Positions 16,384-25,820 of a stretch of DNA of 64,000 nt are shown here, piece after piece. The DNA lies in assembly GCF_042651485.1 (NCBI RefSeq), contig NZ_JBHSDH010000013.1, forward strand, positions 1,116,001 to 1,180,000, written 5' to 3'. A program made the position numbers and the translations under genes. Numbering within the stretch: the stretch's first letter is position 1; the number at the start of each line of letters is the position of its first letter. This DNA is from Sphingorhabdus_B arenilitoris. GTDB taxonomy: Bacteria; Pseudomonadota; Alphaproteobacteria; Sphingomonadales; Sphingomonadaceae. The notes beneath the pieces were generated by a model. It saw only the letters and a list, made by a program, of their open reading frames with translations. It made no database searches and was not told the DNA's origin.

Positions 16384-17568
16384 ATGGCTGGCATGGCATC
16401 ATTTGACTGGGCGGACCCGTTCAATCTGGAGGGGCAGCTGACCGAAGAGGAGCGGATGATTCGCGATGCCGCACATGGATTTGCACAAGGCGAATTACAA
16501 CCCCGCGTCATTGATGCCTACCGCGAAGAAATTGACGCGCCGGAGCTATTCCCCCTGATGGGTCAAGCGGGATTGCTGGGTGCAACGGTCCCCGAAGAAT
16601 ATGGCGGCGCGGGCGCAAGCTACGTCGCCTATGGCCTGATCGCGCGGGAGATTGAGCGAGTGGATTCGGGATACCGGTCCATGGCATCGGTGCAAAGCTC
16701 GCTCGTCATGTATCCTATCCACGCTTATGGCAGCGAGGAGCAGCGGCGCAAATATCTTCCCGGATTGGCGGCAGGGACGCTGATTGGCTGTTTTGGCCTG
16801 ACCGAACCTGACGCGGGCAGCGACCCTGCGGGCATGAAAACCACCGCCAAAAAAGTGGATGGCGGCTATGTCATCAGCGGCAGCAAGACATGGATTTCCA
16901 ACGCCCCCTTTGCCGATGTTTTTGTCGTTTGGGCCAAAAGCGAGGCGCATGGCGGCGGCATTCGCGGCTTCATTTTGGAAAAAGGAATGAAGGGCCTATC
17001 TGCGCCGAAAATTGCGGGCAAACTGTCGCTGCGCGCATCGACCACCGGCATGATTATGATGGACGGCGTTGAGGTTGGTGAAGACGCGTTGCTGCCCGAT
17101 GTGCAGGGTTTGAAAGGCCCGTTTGGATGCTTAAACCGGGCGCGATATGGGATCAGTTGGGGGGCGATGGGCGCGGCGGAATTCTGCCTCCATGCCGCGC
17201 GGCAATATGGGCTCGACCGGCATCAGTTTGGGCGGCCTTTGGCGGCAACGCAGCTGTTTCAGAAAAAGCTGGCCGATATGATGACCGACATTGCGCTTGG
17301 CCTGCAAGCCAGCTTGCGCGTTGGCCGGTTAATGGATGACGGGCAATTTGCACCCGATATGATCTCGATCATCAAACGCAATAATGTCGGCAAAGCGCTC
17401 GACATTGCCCGCGCCGCCCGCGATATGCATGGCGGCAACGGGATCAGCGAGGAATATCAAGTGATCCGCCATGCGGCCAATCTGGAAACCGTCAATACCT
17501 ATGAAGGCACGCATGATGTCCATGCGCTGATATTGGGCCGGGCGGTGACGGGGATTTCGGCCTTTTAA
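16384..17568 (+). CDS. gcdH: Glutaryl-CoA dehydrogenase
   Basis: A 394-residue acyl-CoA dehydrogenase-fold flavoprotein converting glutaryl-CoA to crotonyl-CoA in lysine, tryptophan and aromatic breakdown. Family signs are FGLTEPDAGSDP, the ARYGISWGAMGAAE helix and the C-terminal YEGTHDVHALILGRA, where the catalytic base Glu374 sits. The ATG at 16384, 10 bases after AAGGAT, is preferred; the reading frame stays open upstream to 16315 but that part overlaps the terminator and does not resemble the family. It needs an electron-transferring flavoprotein not present here. Confidence 0.92.
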   Translation: MAGMASFDWADPFNLEGQLTEEERMIRDAAHGFAQGELQPRVIDAYREEIDAPELFPLMGQAGLLGATVPEEYGGAGASYVAYGLIAREIERVDSGYRSMASVQSSLVMYPIHAYGSEEQRRKYLPGLAAGTLIGCFGLTEPDAGSDPAGMKTTAKKVDGGYVISGSKTWISNAPFADVFVVWAKSEAHGGGIRGFILEKGMKGLSAPKIAGKLSLRASTTGMIMMDGVEVGEDALLPDVQGLKGPFGCLNRARYGISWGAMGAAEFCLHAARQYGLDRHQFGRPLAATQLFQKKLADMMTDIALGLQASLRVGRLMDDGQFAPDMISIIKRNNVGKALDIARAARDMHGGNGISEEYQVIRHAANLETVNTYEGTHDVHALILGRAVTGISAF

Positions 17569-17740
17569 GCGGCGGAAATACGGTCGCTGATAAGGTAGCA
17601 ATGATGGCCGCGATTGTGGCGCCCCCTTGACTCACCGGTGCAAACGGTAGCACATTACAATCAAAATCAGGAATTCCGGAAATAATCCGGGACTGGAATG
17701 TCCGACAAAAACATGCGGACAAAATTGGGAGGAAGACGCT

Positions 17741-20647
17741 GTGAAACATCATATTTTACGCAATAATTGTGCCCTAGGCGCTTTGGCGCTTGGGCTGATC
17801 CTGACCCCGAATTGGGCACATGCTCAGGACACAGAGGAAACGCCCCAAAACGAAAAAATCATCGTTGTGACTGGTTCATTCATTCGGGGAACCCCCGAAG
17901 ATGCAGCGCAGCCGGTTGATACATTCCGGTCGGAAGACCTTGACGTAGCGGGCGTGTCATCGCCGCTGGAGTTCATTAAAGACCTGCCGCAAGTGGGCAG
18001 CGTCCTTGGCGACAGCAACCAATTTGCAACCAATGCACAGGCCAATCAGGGCTTGGGTTCGATCAACCTTCGCGGCCTTGGGCCTACCCGGACGCTGGTG
18101 CTGTTCAATGGCCGCCGAACGCTGACCGCGCCGGGCGCAGTGGGCGGCGGATTTGGCGATACCAACTCCATTCCGCTCTTCGCGCTGGACCGGATAGAAA
18201 TATTGAAGGACGGCGCCGCTGCGACCTATGGGTCGGACGCGATCGCGGGCGTGGCGAACTTCGTCACCAAATCTGGCTTTGAAGGCGTCGAAGCAAAAGC
18301 AGATTATGAATTTATCAATGGTTCGGATGGAAATTATACCGCATCCATTTTGGCAGGCGGCCAATTTGGCGATGCCAATATCATGGCTGGTTTTGGGTGG
18401 CAGCACCGATCCGAATTACCGACGACAGAACGTGATTATGGCTTCCAACCCTATGCGGTGAACCCGTCGGCATGGTCCGCGCTTGCCACCCCTGGCTTGT
18501 TTATCATCCCCGGCGTAGGCGCACGACCCGACCGTGGATGCGCAGAGACAGGCGGAACTCCCGATGGCGCAGTATGCCGGTTCAGCTTCATTCCCTTCGA
18601 CAATTTGATCGAAGAAACCGATATTTACCAAGGTTATCTGCAAGGTGATGTGCAGCTGAGCGATAGTTTGAAATTCCACGGAGAGGCCACTTACGCTCAG
18701 ACTGATCTGGATGCCATTGGCACTTCGCCCGGCTATCCGCCATTGCAAGGGCCGGGCGGTGCGCGATTGGGCGGTGGTTTCACCGTTGCGCCCAATAACC
18801 CCGGTGCGTTGGTATTTGCCAATCAGCTTGGCCTGGCCCCGCCATCAGGGCCCATTGGTATCTTTTTATGGCGGCCCTTTGGCAATTTGGGCAATCCGCG
18901 CGACGAACGCGGGTCGGGGCGCCAAACTGCGAATAACAAGGCCTACCGGCTGTCCGGCGGGTTTGAGAATGAATTTTCCGATACATTGCGCGGTCAGCTA
19001 TATCTGACATGGGCCAATTATGAACGGCGGCGCAGCTCGCCCGGCATCGTTGGCAGCCGTTTGCAAGATGCTCTCAATGGTCTCGGCGGACCCAATTGCG
19101 ATCCCGCAACGGGTACTCCAGGGGTCGGCGGATGTTTGTGGTTCAACCCCTTTATCAATGCGGGGCCTGGCAATCCGGCGCTCGGCTTGACCAACCCATT
19201 TTATGTTCGGGGCAATGAAAATTCGGTTGAACTGGTGGAATATCTACAAGTCGCAAATGGCGTCGAAGAAACCGAGGAAACCTTCGTCGCTGACTTGGTT
19301 TTTTCCGGCGAGCTCGGTTTTGATTTGGGCGGCGGACCGGTTGGCTGGGCTGCGGGCGCACAATATCGAAAGACTGATCTACTGTCACGTCCGCTGCGCG
19401 CTGAATCAAATCTGGATATCAACCCATGTGTTATATTGGGCGACCGAAGCTGTGTCGGCGGACCACTCGAGGGGGCGGGTTCCTTCATCTTCCTAGGCGG
19501 AACGCGGCCAGAAGCATTGCAGCAGGATGTTTGGGCCGCATTTGCCGAGGTCAATGTCCCCATCGCTGATACATTGGAAATATCGGGCGCCGCCCGCTTC
19601 GAAAGCTATGGTGGGTCGATCGGATCGACATTCAACCCCAAAGCGTCAATTCGTTGGGAGCTCACCGATTTTCTCGTATTCCGGGGATCCGTTGGCACCA
19701 CATTCCGGGCACCTTTGGCAAGCCAGGTTTCCAGCAACGCGGTGACCACATTGGCCGCGATCAACGCGGCATCGGCCAATTTCAAAGCCGTCGATATTGC
19801 GGGCAACCCCAATAATTTGGGCCCCGAAACTGCCTTCACCTATAATGTCGGCGCGATTGCCAAATTTGGCGGCTTCACTTTCTCGGTCGATTATTGGAGC
19901 TTTGATTTCAAGGATGAAATCACCACCACCGATGCACAGGCGATCGCCAGCAATGTTGTGCCGGTCGCGGGCGGCCTCGCCGATTGTTCCAATCCCTTTG
20001 CCTCGCTAATCACGTTTGACGGCGGTGCCTGTGTGCAGGGGACGACAACCGGGTTGAATATTTCGCGGATATTTACGCAATGGGTCAATGGTCCAAAGAC
20101 GAAGACCACCGGCCTTGATTTTGAGATTAATTTCAAAACCGACATCGGCTCTGGCACATTGACGCTGGGCGCAAATGCCGCGCATATCCTGACTTACAAG
20201 GTAGGCGACTTCATGCTCAATGGGGCGCTATTGCGCAGCGGTTTTGATGCGGTGGGCCTCGCCAATCTGGACAGGCTTCCCGGCACCATTTCGCCGTGGC
20301 GGGGCAACGCCTTTGCCAATTTCAATATTGCCGGACTGAACCTGCGTTACGGCGTCAAATATATTGACGGGGTCCGCGATGAACGCTGCCCCGATCTGCC
20401 TGCCCCTTGCGCCACCACCAATTTTGGACCCACCAATTTTGGCCGCGATATTGAAAGCTATATCCAACATGATTTTCAGGCAGCTTATGACCTGCCGATA
20501 AAGGCATTGGACGCGCAATTGCAATTCGGCGTTGAAAATTTCACCAATGAAGAGGCATCGCAGGCACGTCTGCCGCTGGGCTATAACCCTTTCATCGGCA
20601 ACCCGCTGGGCCGTATTTACCGGCTTGGGTTGAAAATCGGCTTTTAG
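17741..20647 (+). CDS. Large TonB-dependent receptor, substrate unknown
   Basis: A 968-residue outer-membrane receptor. The start is GTG, backed by GGGAGGAAG upstream. The signal peptide ends near residue 29 (AHA-Q), a TonB-box-like IIVVTGS follows, then the plug (LRGLGPTRTLVLFNGRR and EILKDGAAATYGSDAIAGVANFVT) and a long barrel ending in Phe. The plug motifs are of the subclass widespread in sphingomonads and caulobacters that takes up sugars or plant-derived compounds rather than classic siderophores. No substrate-specific genes adjoin it. A terminator follows. Confidence 0.9.
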   Translation: MKHHILRNNCALGALALGLILTPNWAHAQDTEETPQNEKIIVVTGSFIRGTPEDAAQPVDTFRSEDLDVAGVSSPLEFIKDLPQVGSVLGDSNQFATNAQANQGLGSINLRGLGPTRTLVLFNGRRTLTAPGAVGGGFGDTNSIPLFALDRIEILKDGAAATYGSDAIAGVANFVTKSGFEGVEAKADYEFINGSDGNYTASILAGGQFGDANIMAGFGWQHRSELPTTERDYGFQPYAVNPSAWSALATPGLFIIPGVGARPDRGCAETGGTPDGAVCRFSFIPFDNLIEETDIYQGYLQGDVQLSDSLKFHGEATYAQTDLDAIGTSPGYPPLQGPGGARLGGGFTVAPNNPGALVFANQLGLAPPSGPIGIFLWRPFGNLGNPRDERGSGRQTANNKAYRLSGGFENEFSDTLRGQLYLTWANYERRRSSPGIVGSRLQDALNGLGGPNCDPATGTPGVGGCLWFNPFINAGPGNPALGLTNPFYVRGNENSVELVEYLQVANGVEETEETFVADLVFSGELGFDLGGGPVGWAAGAQYRKTDLLSRPLRAESNLDINPCVILGDRSCVGGPLEGAGSFIFLGGTRPEALQQDVWAAFAEVNVPIADTLEISGAARFESYGGSIGSTFNPKASIRWELTDFLVFRGSVGTTFRAPLASQVSSNAVTTLAAINAASANFKAVDIAGNPNNLGPETAFTYNVGAIAKFGGFTFSVDYWSFDFKDEITTTDAQAIASNVVPVAGGLADCSNPFASLITFDGGACVQGTTTGLNISRIFTQWVNGPKTKTTGLDFEINFKTDIGSGTLTLGANAAHILTYKVGDFMLNGALLRSGFDAVGLANLDRLPGTISPWRGNAFANFNIAGLNLRYGVKYIDGVRDERCPDLPAPCATTNFGPTNFGRDIESYIQHDFQAAYDLPIKALDAQLQFGVENFTNEEASQARLPLGYNPFIGNPLGRIYRLGLKIGF

Positions 20648-20680
20648 GGTCCTGCCCCTAAGCCATCCCCAAAAACAATC

Positions 20681-20714
20681 GGGCCGCTCGTCAGTGACGG
20701 GCGGCCCAGTTTTA
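20681..20714 (+). terminator. Intrinsic terminator after the TonB receptor
   Basis: GGGCCGC-T-CGTCA-G-TGACG-G-GCGGCCC forms a 12-bp stem with one internal mismatch (20681-20707), followed by AGTTTT. The stretch from here to 20860 contains no other feature that I can support. Confidence 0.85.
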
Positions 20715-20859
20715 GGGCGTTTCGGCCCAAAGGGAGGAAAGCCTTGATGAAGAGAGAGTTTCATAAAGACTGACACCTGTTTACGGCGTCATGGTTAATT
20801 TTGCGTTAAGCAGATTTGAGAAAAATTATATGCTAGGTCCTGACCCTAGGCCGAGGCGG

Positions 20860-21276
20860 CTAACAAGCCGCGACTCTGCGCGCTTCGACCGTAAAGGAAA
20901 AAGGCGCGTTATTATGGATACCTTGCGAATCAATATGGATCAGCCGCGCCGATTCCTTGCGGATAGAGGTTAGCCCTTGCCCCGCTCCGTTGCAGCTGTA
21001 ACTGACCGTCATCGTTGCGGCATTGCCGCGCACAACATAATGCTCACAATCGCGCGCTCCATGCTGAATTTGCACCAGCCGCTCCTGATTTTTAACACAC
21101 ATCTGCCGCACCGGCGTTGCCGGAGCACCGCCGCCCACTGCCTTAAATTGCCACAATCCCGGTTCCAATGTGCCAAGCAGGTTGGAGCCGCCGCCCTGTA
21201 CGAAAGCCGCAGCCGCGCTTGCCGCGCCGCATGAAATTACCCCAGATAATATCAGGTATTTGTTGATTTTTTTCAT
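20860..21276 (-). CDS. Secreted DUF3617-like protein
   Basis: A 138-residue protein with a signal peptide (Lys-rich start, hydrophobic core, cleavage near residue 24, AAA-F). The mature part begins with a LEPGLWQF segment and carries three cysteines (CVKNQ, DCEHY, YSCNG) in the spacing usual for DUF3617 proteins, which typically read GxW, a conserved Cys and a late M-x-C/G-rich stretch. Function is unknown. It stands alone, convergent with the TonB receptor and in line with hslO upstream. Alternative: an unrelated small secreted protein. Confidence 0.72.
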   Translation of the reverse strand: MKKINKYLILSGVISCGAASAAAAFVQGGGSNLLGTLEPGLWQFKAVGGGAPATPVRQMCVKNQERLVQIQHGARDCEHYVVRGNAATMTVSYSCNGAGQGLTSIRKESARLIHIDSQGIHNNAPFSFTVEARRVAAC

Positions 21277-21456
21277 AAAATCCTATGCCACTCATCAATT
21301 ATAAAAGCAGCGACCCACCGAAACATGTCCTTCTTTTACCGCCGCATGTAGGCGATATTATGACATTATTTACGACAATTTGTGGTTTATGAAGGATGAA
21401 CGGCATATTCGCTATCTATTTTCGATAAATGGACAAACCGCCGATGCGGCCAGCGG

Positions 21457-22389
21457 TTAGTTATCAAAGCTGGCCAAGCTGATCGGAAACTGGCGGGAAC
21501 AAAATTCGCAATTGACGGTGATGTTGCCGTCATCCTCCGCCATTTCCGTCCGTTCGTCGGCGGCAAAACGGGCGATGACATCGCGAATATGCACCGGATC
21601 ACATCGGCACCCTTTGCTAATCCGGCTGGCCGTGCTGATCCGCACTTGATCTTCTTCGTGAAATAACCGCCAGACTATTTCCTCAAGAGGGAGCGCGCTG
21701 TCGGTCAACTCCTGCGGCTTTATGCTGCCCGCCAATATTGACACATGCTCCCATTCGGGATGATCGAGCCGCACATGAAGCCGCTCGCGTCCTTCCTCAC
21801 CATCGGCCAGATGCTGCAGCATGATGCCGCCCGCGACGGTGCGCGGCCCGTCCGGGCCATCCACATGGTCGATGGCGACGCGGATCAATGTCGGTATCTG
21901 TTCCGATTGCACAAAATAATGCTCTGCCGCGCTACACAGGCTGTCGCCTTCCAATGGGACGATGCCCTGATACCGGCCGCTGCCTTTTTCCTCTGGCACT
22001 TTGCGGTCGAAAGTGATCGCGAGATAGCCTTTCCCAAACAGGCCGAATAATGTCGCATTGGCGGGAAGCACAGCGAGCTTTTCCGGGTCATGCTTCACAT
22101 AACCGCGCAACGCGCCGTCCTTATAATCGCATACCAAAAGGTCGATTGCGCCCTCTTCGGTCTGCGCCTGAATGGTCAGCTGCCCTTCATCATCTTTGAT
22201 CGCCGAACCGAGCAGCGCGGCCAGCACCAATGCCTCGGCCAAAGTCTTTTCGATCAAGGGCGGATATTTATGCGCCGACAATATTTCATTCAGCACCCCG
22301 TCAAGCCGCACGATCCGTCCCCGTGCATGGCGGGCCGGAATGGAAAATGCGAGCGGCAAATCGGACAGGGTTTCGGATTGCTCCGCCAT
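21457..22389 (-). CDS. hslO: Redox-regulated chaperonin Hsp33
   Basis: A 310-residue holdase chaperone activated by oxidation. The C-terminal zinc switch is intact: CRC (CxC) followed about 30 residues later by CEFC (CxxC). The start at 22389 overlaps the argF stop by one base (TAATG); an upstream in-frame start would add eight residues inside argF and is less likely. The argD-argF-hslO order is frequent in alphaproteobacteria, so the chaperone is probably cotranscribed with arginine biosynthesis. Confidence 0.93.
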   Translation of the reverse strand: MAEQSETLSDLPLAFSIPARHARGRIVRLDGVLNEILSAHKYPPLIEKTLAEALVLAALLGSAIKDDEGQLTIQAQTEEGAIDLLVCDYKDGALRGYVKHDPEKLAVLPANATLFGLFGKGYLAITFDRKVPEEKGSGRYQGIVPLEGDSLCSAAEHYFVQSEQIPTLIRVAIDHVDGPDGPRTVAGGIMLQHLADGEEGRERLHVRLDHPEWEHVSILAGSIKPQELTDSALPLEEIVWRLFHEEDQVRISTASRISKGCRCDPVHIRDVIARFAADERTEMAEDDGNITVNCEFCSRQFPISLASFDN

Positions 22390-23318
22390 TATCCCAGCTT
22401 TCCAAAGCACCATAGCAAAATGGATTTTTGCGCATGAAGCCGGTTTTCGGCCTCGTCCCAGATCAGCGATTGTGCCCCGTCAAGGACGCTGTCGGTTGCT
22501 TCCTCCCCCCGGTGCGCAGGCAGGCAGTGGAGGAATTTCGCATCCGCCTTTGCCTGTGCCATCAACCGGTCATTCACCTGATAGGGCATCATCGCGGCGA
22601 GTTTATTATGGGCATGGTCCTGCCCCATGCTGACCCATGTGTCGGTGACGACAATATCCGCGCCAGCCGCCGCTTCGGCTGCATCGCGGGTCAAGGTGAT
22701 TGTGGCTCCCGCCGCGCGGGCCTGCTCCACAAAGGCGATATCCTGATCATAGCCCTCGGGCACGGCCATGCGGACGTTGAATTTCATCAAACCCGCCGCC
22801 TCAATGATCGAGTTGAGCACGTTATTGCCATCGCCCAGCCAGGCCAGTTCCAGCCCCGGCAACGCTTTCCCATGTTCGATGATGGTCAGCAGGTCAGCGG
22901 CAATCTGACACGGATGCGACAGGTCGGTGAGGCCGTTGATCACCGGCACACCGGCATGGCGGGCCATTTCCTCAATCTTTGCATGGTCATCGGTGCGGAT
23001 CATAATCGCATCGACATAACCCGACAGCACACGGGCGGTATCGGCGATGCTCTCGCCCCGGCCCAGCTGCATCTGGTCTCCCGCCATGAAAATGCTGTCG
23101 CCGCCCAATTGCTTCATCGCCATTTCAAACGACGTGCGCGTGCGGGTCGAGTTTTTTTCGAAAATCATGGCAAGCGTGTGGCCCGCCAGCGGCGCGTCGC
23201 TATCCACCCTGCCCTTGGGCCAGCCTGCCCGCGCCGCTTTGCGGTCAATCGCATCCGCAATCATCGCGGCAATCGCATCGCCGCCGGCATCGGAAAGGTT
23301 TAGGAAATGCCTTATCAC
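22389..23318 (-). CDS. argF: Ornithine carbamoyltransferase
   Basis: A 309-residue enzyme making citrulline from ornithine and carbamoyl phosphate in the cytoplasm. The carbamoyl-phosphate site STRTR lies in EKNSTRTRTSFEMAM, the DLSHPCQ motif is in the middle, and the ornithine-side HCLPAHRGEE motif is near the C-terminus. Spacing to argD upstream is nine bases, and the stop overlaps hslO, so the three genes form one operon. Confidence 0.95.
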   Translation of the reverse strand: MIRHFLNLSDAGGDAIAAMIADAIDRKAARAGWPKGRVDSDAPLAGHTLAMIFEKNSTRTRTSFEMAMKQLGGDSIFMAGDQMQLGRGESIADTARVLSGYVDAIMIRTDDHAKIEEMARHAGVPVINGLTDLSHPCQIAADLLTIIEHGKALPGLELAWLGDGNNVLNSIIEAAGLMKFNVRMAVPEGYDQDIAFVEQARAAGATITLTRDAAEAAAGADIVVTDTWVSMGQDHAHNKLAAMMPYQVNDRLMAQAKADAKFLHCLPAHRGEEATDSVLDGAQSLIWDEAENRLHAQKSILLWCFGKLG

Positions 23319-23327
23319 CTACCCCGC

Positions 23328-24536
23328 CTACGCCGCTTCCGGCTTCGCAAAATCAGCAGAACCGGCGGATAGTTTTTCGATGAATGTCGAAATTTCGGCG
23401 TCGCCAATATTGAGCGGCGGCAAAATACGCAGCGTGTTATCCCCCGCCGCAACCGTCAGCAGACCGTGATTGTCGCGCAAATGGCTCACAAAATCGCGGG
23501 CGACGACTTGATCGTTTAACCGCAGCCCAAGCATCAGCCCTTTGCCCCGTACCAAGTCGAACATTTCGGGATAATTGCCGATAAATTGTTCAATCGCGCT
23601 GCGCAATTTCTCACCGGTGCTGCGCACTTGTTCCAAAAATTCGTCATTGGCGACTACGTCCCACACCGCATTGCCCGCCGCCATGGCGAGCGGATTGCCG
23701 CCATAGGTGCTGCCATGCGTGCCAAAGGTCATACCCCGCGCGGCTTTTTCGGTGGCGAGGCAGGCCCCGAATGGGAAACCGCCGCCGATGCCTTTTGCGC
23801 TCGCCATAATATCGGGGATGATGCCATAATGTTCATAGGCATACAGTTTGCCCGTACGTGCCACGCCGCATTGCACCTCATCCAGTACCAGCATCAAATC
23901 ATGTTCATCGGCCAGCGCGCGCAGGCCGTGCATAAACGCCTCGCTCGCCGGGCGGATGCCGCCCTCGCCCTGCACCGGCTCCACCAAAAAGCCCGCAGTC
24001 TTATCGGTGATCGCGGCCTTTGCCCCGTCCAGATCGTCAAATTCGACATATTTGAACCCGGGCAATAACGGCGCAAAGCCATGGTGCATTTTTTCCTGAT
24101 TGCTCGCGCTAATCGTCGCCATGGTCCGGCCATGAAAGGCATTTTTGAAAGTGATGATTTCAAACCGGTCGCTTCGCTCGCTTTCTTCGGGCGCATTTTG
24201 ATGATAGGCGCGCGCGGCTTTGATCGCGCATTCGACGGCCTCTGCGCCGCTATTGGTGAAGAATACCGTATCGGCAAAGGTGCTGTCGGTCAGGCGTTTG
24301 GCGAATTTCTCACCCTGCGGGCTGCCATAGAGATTCGATACATGCATCAACGTCGCGGCTTGCTCTGCAATCGCCTGTGTCAAATGCGGGTGGCCATGAC
24401 CCAGAAGATTGACCGCAATGCCGCTGGCAAAATCAAGCGCACGCGCACCATCTTCGGCAATCAGCCACGATCCTTCACCGCGCACCGGACGAAATCCGCA
24501 CCGGGGATAAACGGGCATCAGCGGGGTAATCGTCAT
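23328..24536 (-). CDS. argD: Acetylornithine aminotransferase
   Basis: A PLP-dependent class III aminotransferase of 402 residues acting in arginine (and possibly lysine) synthesis. Seen are GSTYGGNPLA, the LDEVQCGVARTG strand carrying the PLP-contact Asp, and ASAKGIGGGFP with the Schiff-base Lys. The start at 24536 has AAGGA eight bases upstream and the expected N-terminus (MTITPLMPVYPR); the frame remains open for 23 more codons but lacks support. First gene of argD-argF-hslO. Confidence 0.94.
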   Translation of the reverse strand: MTITPLMPVYPRCGFRPVRGEGSWLIAEDGARALDFASGIAVNLLGHGHPHLTQAIAEQAATLMHVSNLYGSPQGEKFAKRLTDSTFADTVFFTNSGAEAVECAIKAARAYHQNAPEESERSDRFEIITFKNAFHGRTMATISASNQEKMHHGFAPLLPGFKYVEFDDLDGAKAAITDKTAGFLVEPVQGEGGIRPASEAFMHGLRALADEHDLMLVLDEVQCGVARTGKLYAYEHYGIIPDIMASAKGIGGGFPFGACLATEKAARGMTFGTHGSTYGGNPLAMAAGNAVWDVVANDEFLEQVRSTGEKLRSAIEQFIGNYPEMFDLVRGKGLMLGLRLNDQVVARDFVSHLRDNHGLLTVAAGDNTLRILPPLNIGDAEISTFIEKLSAGSADFAKPEAA

Positions 24537-24559
24537 GGCATAGTTCCTTTTCATTTCGC

Positions 24560-24593
24560 CAAAAGCAAGAAAGCGGCCCCAAAAAAGGCCGCT
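24560..24593 (-). terminator. Hairpin between the OsmC gene and argD
   Basis: AGCGGCC (24572-24578) pairs with GGCCGCT (24587-24593). On the minus strand the stem is followed by TTTCTTGCTTTT, a broken U-rich tract. It could end the OsmC transcript or attenuate argD; the imperfect tail keeps confidence low. Confidence 0.42.
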
Positions 24594-24665
24594 ATAACAT
24601 GGCAATCATATACCGCCACGCTTTACCCAAATCAATGGCTGTAATCGTTCAAATTAGGGCGCGCG

Positions 24666-25091
24666 CTATCCGGGCAATGTCGAGATCATAATCTGATTGG
24701 TGAGCGTGCGGTGCACCGGGCATTTTTCGGCTATCTCAATCAACCGCGCGCGCTGTTCATCATCCAGTTCGCCTTCCAGATGGACGATGCGGTCGATCAT
24801 ATCGACGGGCTGCCCATTATTTTCGCCATCCCGTTTTTCCTTACTATGTTCCAGCGTCACGTGAACCTTGGTCAGCGGCCAACCTTTCCGCGCGGCATAC
24901 ATTTCCAGCGTGATCGCGGTGCAAGCGCCCAGCGCGGATAGCAGCAATTCATAGGGCGTGGGGCCATTATCTGTGCCGCCCATATCCGCTGGCTCGCCTG
25001 CGCTCCATATATGCGTGCGCGCCGATGCGGCCTGGGCATAGGTGCCGTCATCACTCTGCACCACCGCCGATGGGTTGCCTTGGCCTGCCAT
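24666..25091 (-). CDS. OsmC-family peroxide/organic hydroperoxide protein
   Basis: A 141-residue OsmC/Ohr-fold protein. The two family cysteines are present, one in ALGACTAITL and one in EKCPVHRTL, with GPTPYELLLSALGAC as the signature helix. OsmC-like proteins reduce organic hydroperoxides via these thiols. The longer spacing between motifs and the C-terminal CPVHRT sequence fits the OsmC branch rather than Ohr. The start overlaps the preceding small membrane gene by one base (TAATG). Confidence 0.9.
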   Translation of the reverse strand: MAGQGNPSAVVQSDDGTYAQAASARTHIWSAGEPADMGGTDNGPTPYELLLSALGACTAITLEMYAARKGWPLTKVHVTLEHSKEKRDGENNGQPVDMIDRIVHLEGELDDEQRARLIEIAEKCPVHRTLTNQIMISTLPG

Positions 25092-25264
25092 TATTGCTCT
25101 CCTTCGGGTATATCGCTGCGCTCTCTATCGGCCTTTGCTGCGGCCTCTTGCTGCTCTGCCCGGACTCTCACTTCCGCCATTAACCGTTTGAACCGGGCAT
25201 AGAAAAACAGATTAAACGCGATGACCAGCAGCGCGAATATCAACAAAGCTTTGGTAAGTGTCAT
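25091..25264 (-). CDS. Small single-helix membrane protein
   Basis: A 57-residue protein with one transmembrane helix (about residues 4-22) and a charged, helix-forming C-terminal tail rich in Glu, Arg and Ala. Start chosen at 25264, six bases after AAGGAG; an upstream in-frame start at 25294 lacks a site. It precedes and overlaps the OsmC gene, so the two are probably cotranscribed. No family recognised. Confidence 0.7.
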   Translation of the reverse strand: MTLTKALLIFALLVIAFNLFFYARFKRLMAEVRVRAEQQEAAAKADRERSDIPEGEQ

Positions 25265-25294
25265 TGCGGCTCCTTTGCCAGGGAGCATAACCAA

Positions 25295-25820
25295 ATTTCC
25301 AACATTTGCAGTAAAATTTCCAACAAATGCGGCGCGCGGTTCATCAGCATTAAAAAAGGGGGCGGTCGGCGCGGCAAGCGCATGGAGGGCGTGCCGGCTG
25401 GCGTCTATTGTCGTTTAAGGCTGCCGGGCGTCACCAGACTTCCGGTCCCGCAGCCGCCGTTGATAAGGGGCCGGACTGCCATGCTATGCGGTAACGGTTC
25501 GTAACCCGCATAGACGCCGCTGCAAAAGCGGGATGGGCATATAGCGGCCAAATGCGCCGCCGCCTGTCCATCACATCCGGCCATGTGCGCGCTGGGTTTG
25601 AGCTTGATCGAACAGGCTCTATGGGCTGCGTTCACTGCCCTCCCTTTCGCGCCGACCGTGCGAGCAGGCCTTTTTCGCCCGCCGCATCCCCGCCACTCCA
25701 GCCAGCGTTCATGAACCGCCCGCCCGAATGACGACCAATGCCTAAGCCAAGCCTCTATCTGTAGGAAAGTGTTTTTTACGCGATGCCGATATGTAACGGT
25801 CAAAACGGCGGTATCCCTTT
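25295..25820. other. Gene-free stretch with nested inverted repeats (possible structured RNA)
   Basis: About 525 bases without a convincing ORF. Inverted repeats include GGCGTCTAT (25400-25408) with ATAGACGCC (25510-25518), GGCTGC (25419-25424) with GCAGCC (25450-25455), TATGCGG (25485-25491) with CCGCATA (25506-25512), and GAGC...GCTC near 25599-25618. I could not match it to RNase P RNA, tmRNA, SRP RNA or 6S RNA by their conserved cores. A 132-codon minus-strand ORF inside it looks spurious. Confidence 0.45.

Noticed and set aside
22428..23303. 291-codon ORF opposite argF
   Set aside because: The minus-strand frame contains all conserved OTCase motifs; this one is an open shadow due to high GC codon use.
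25405..25803. 132-codon ORF on the minus strand in the gene-free region
   Set aside because: Composition is rich in Arg, Gly and Cys without domain pattern, no ribosome site precedes it, and the inverted repeats in the same stretch explain the sequence better.
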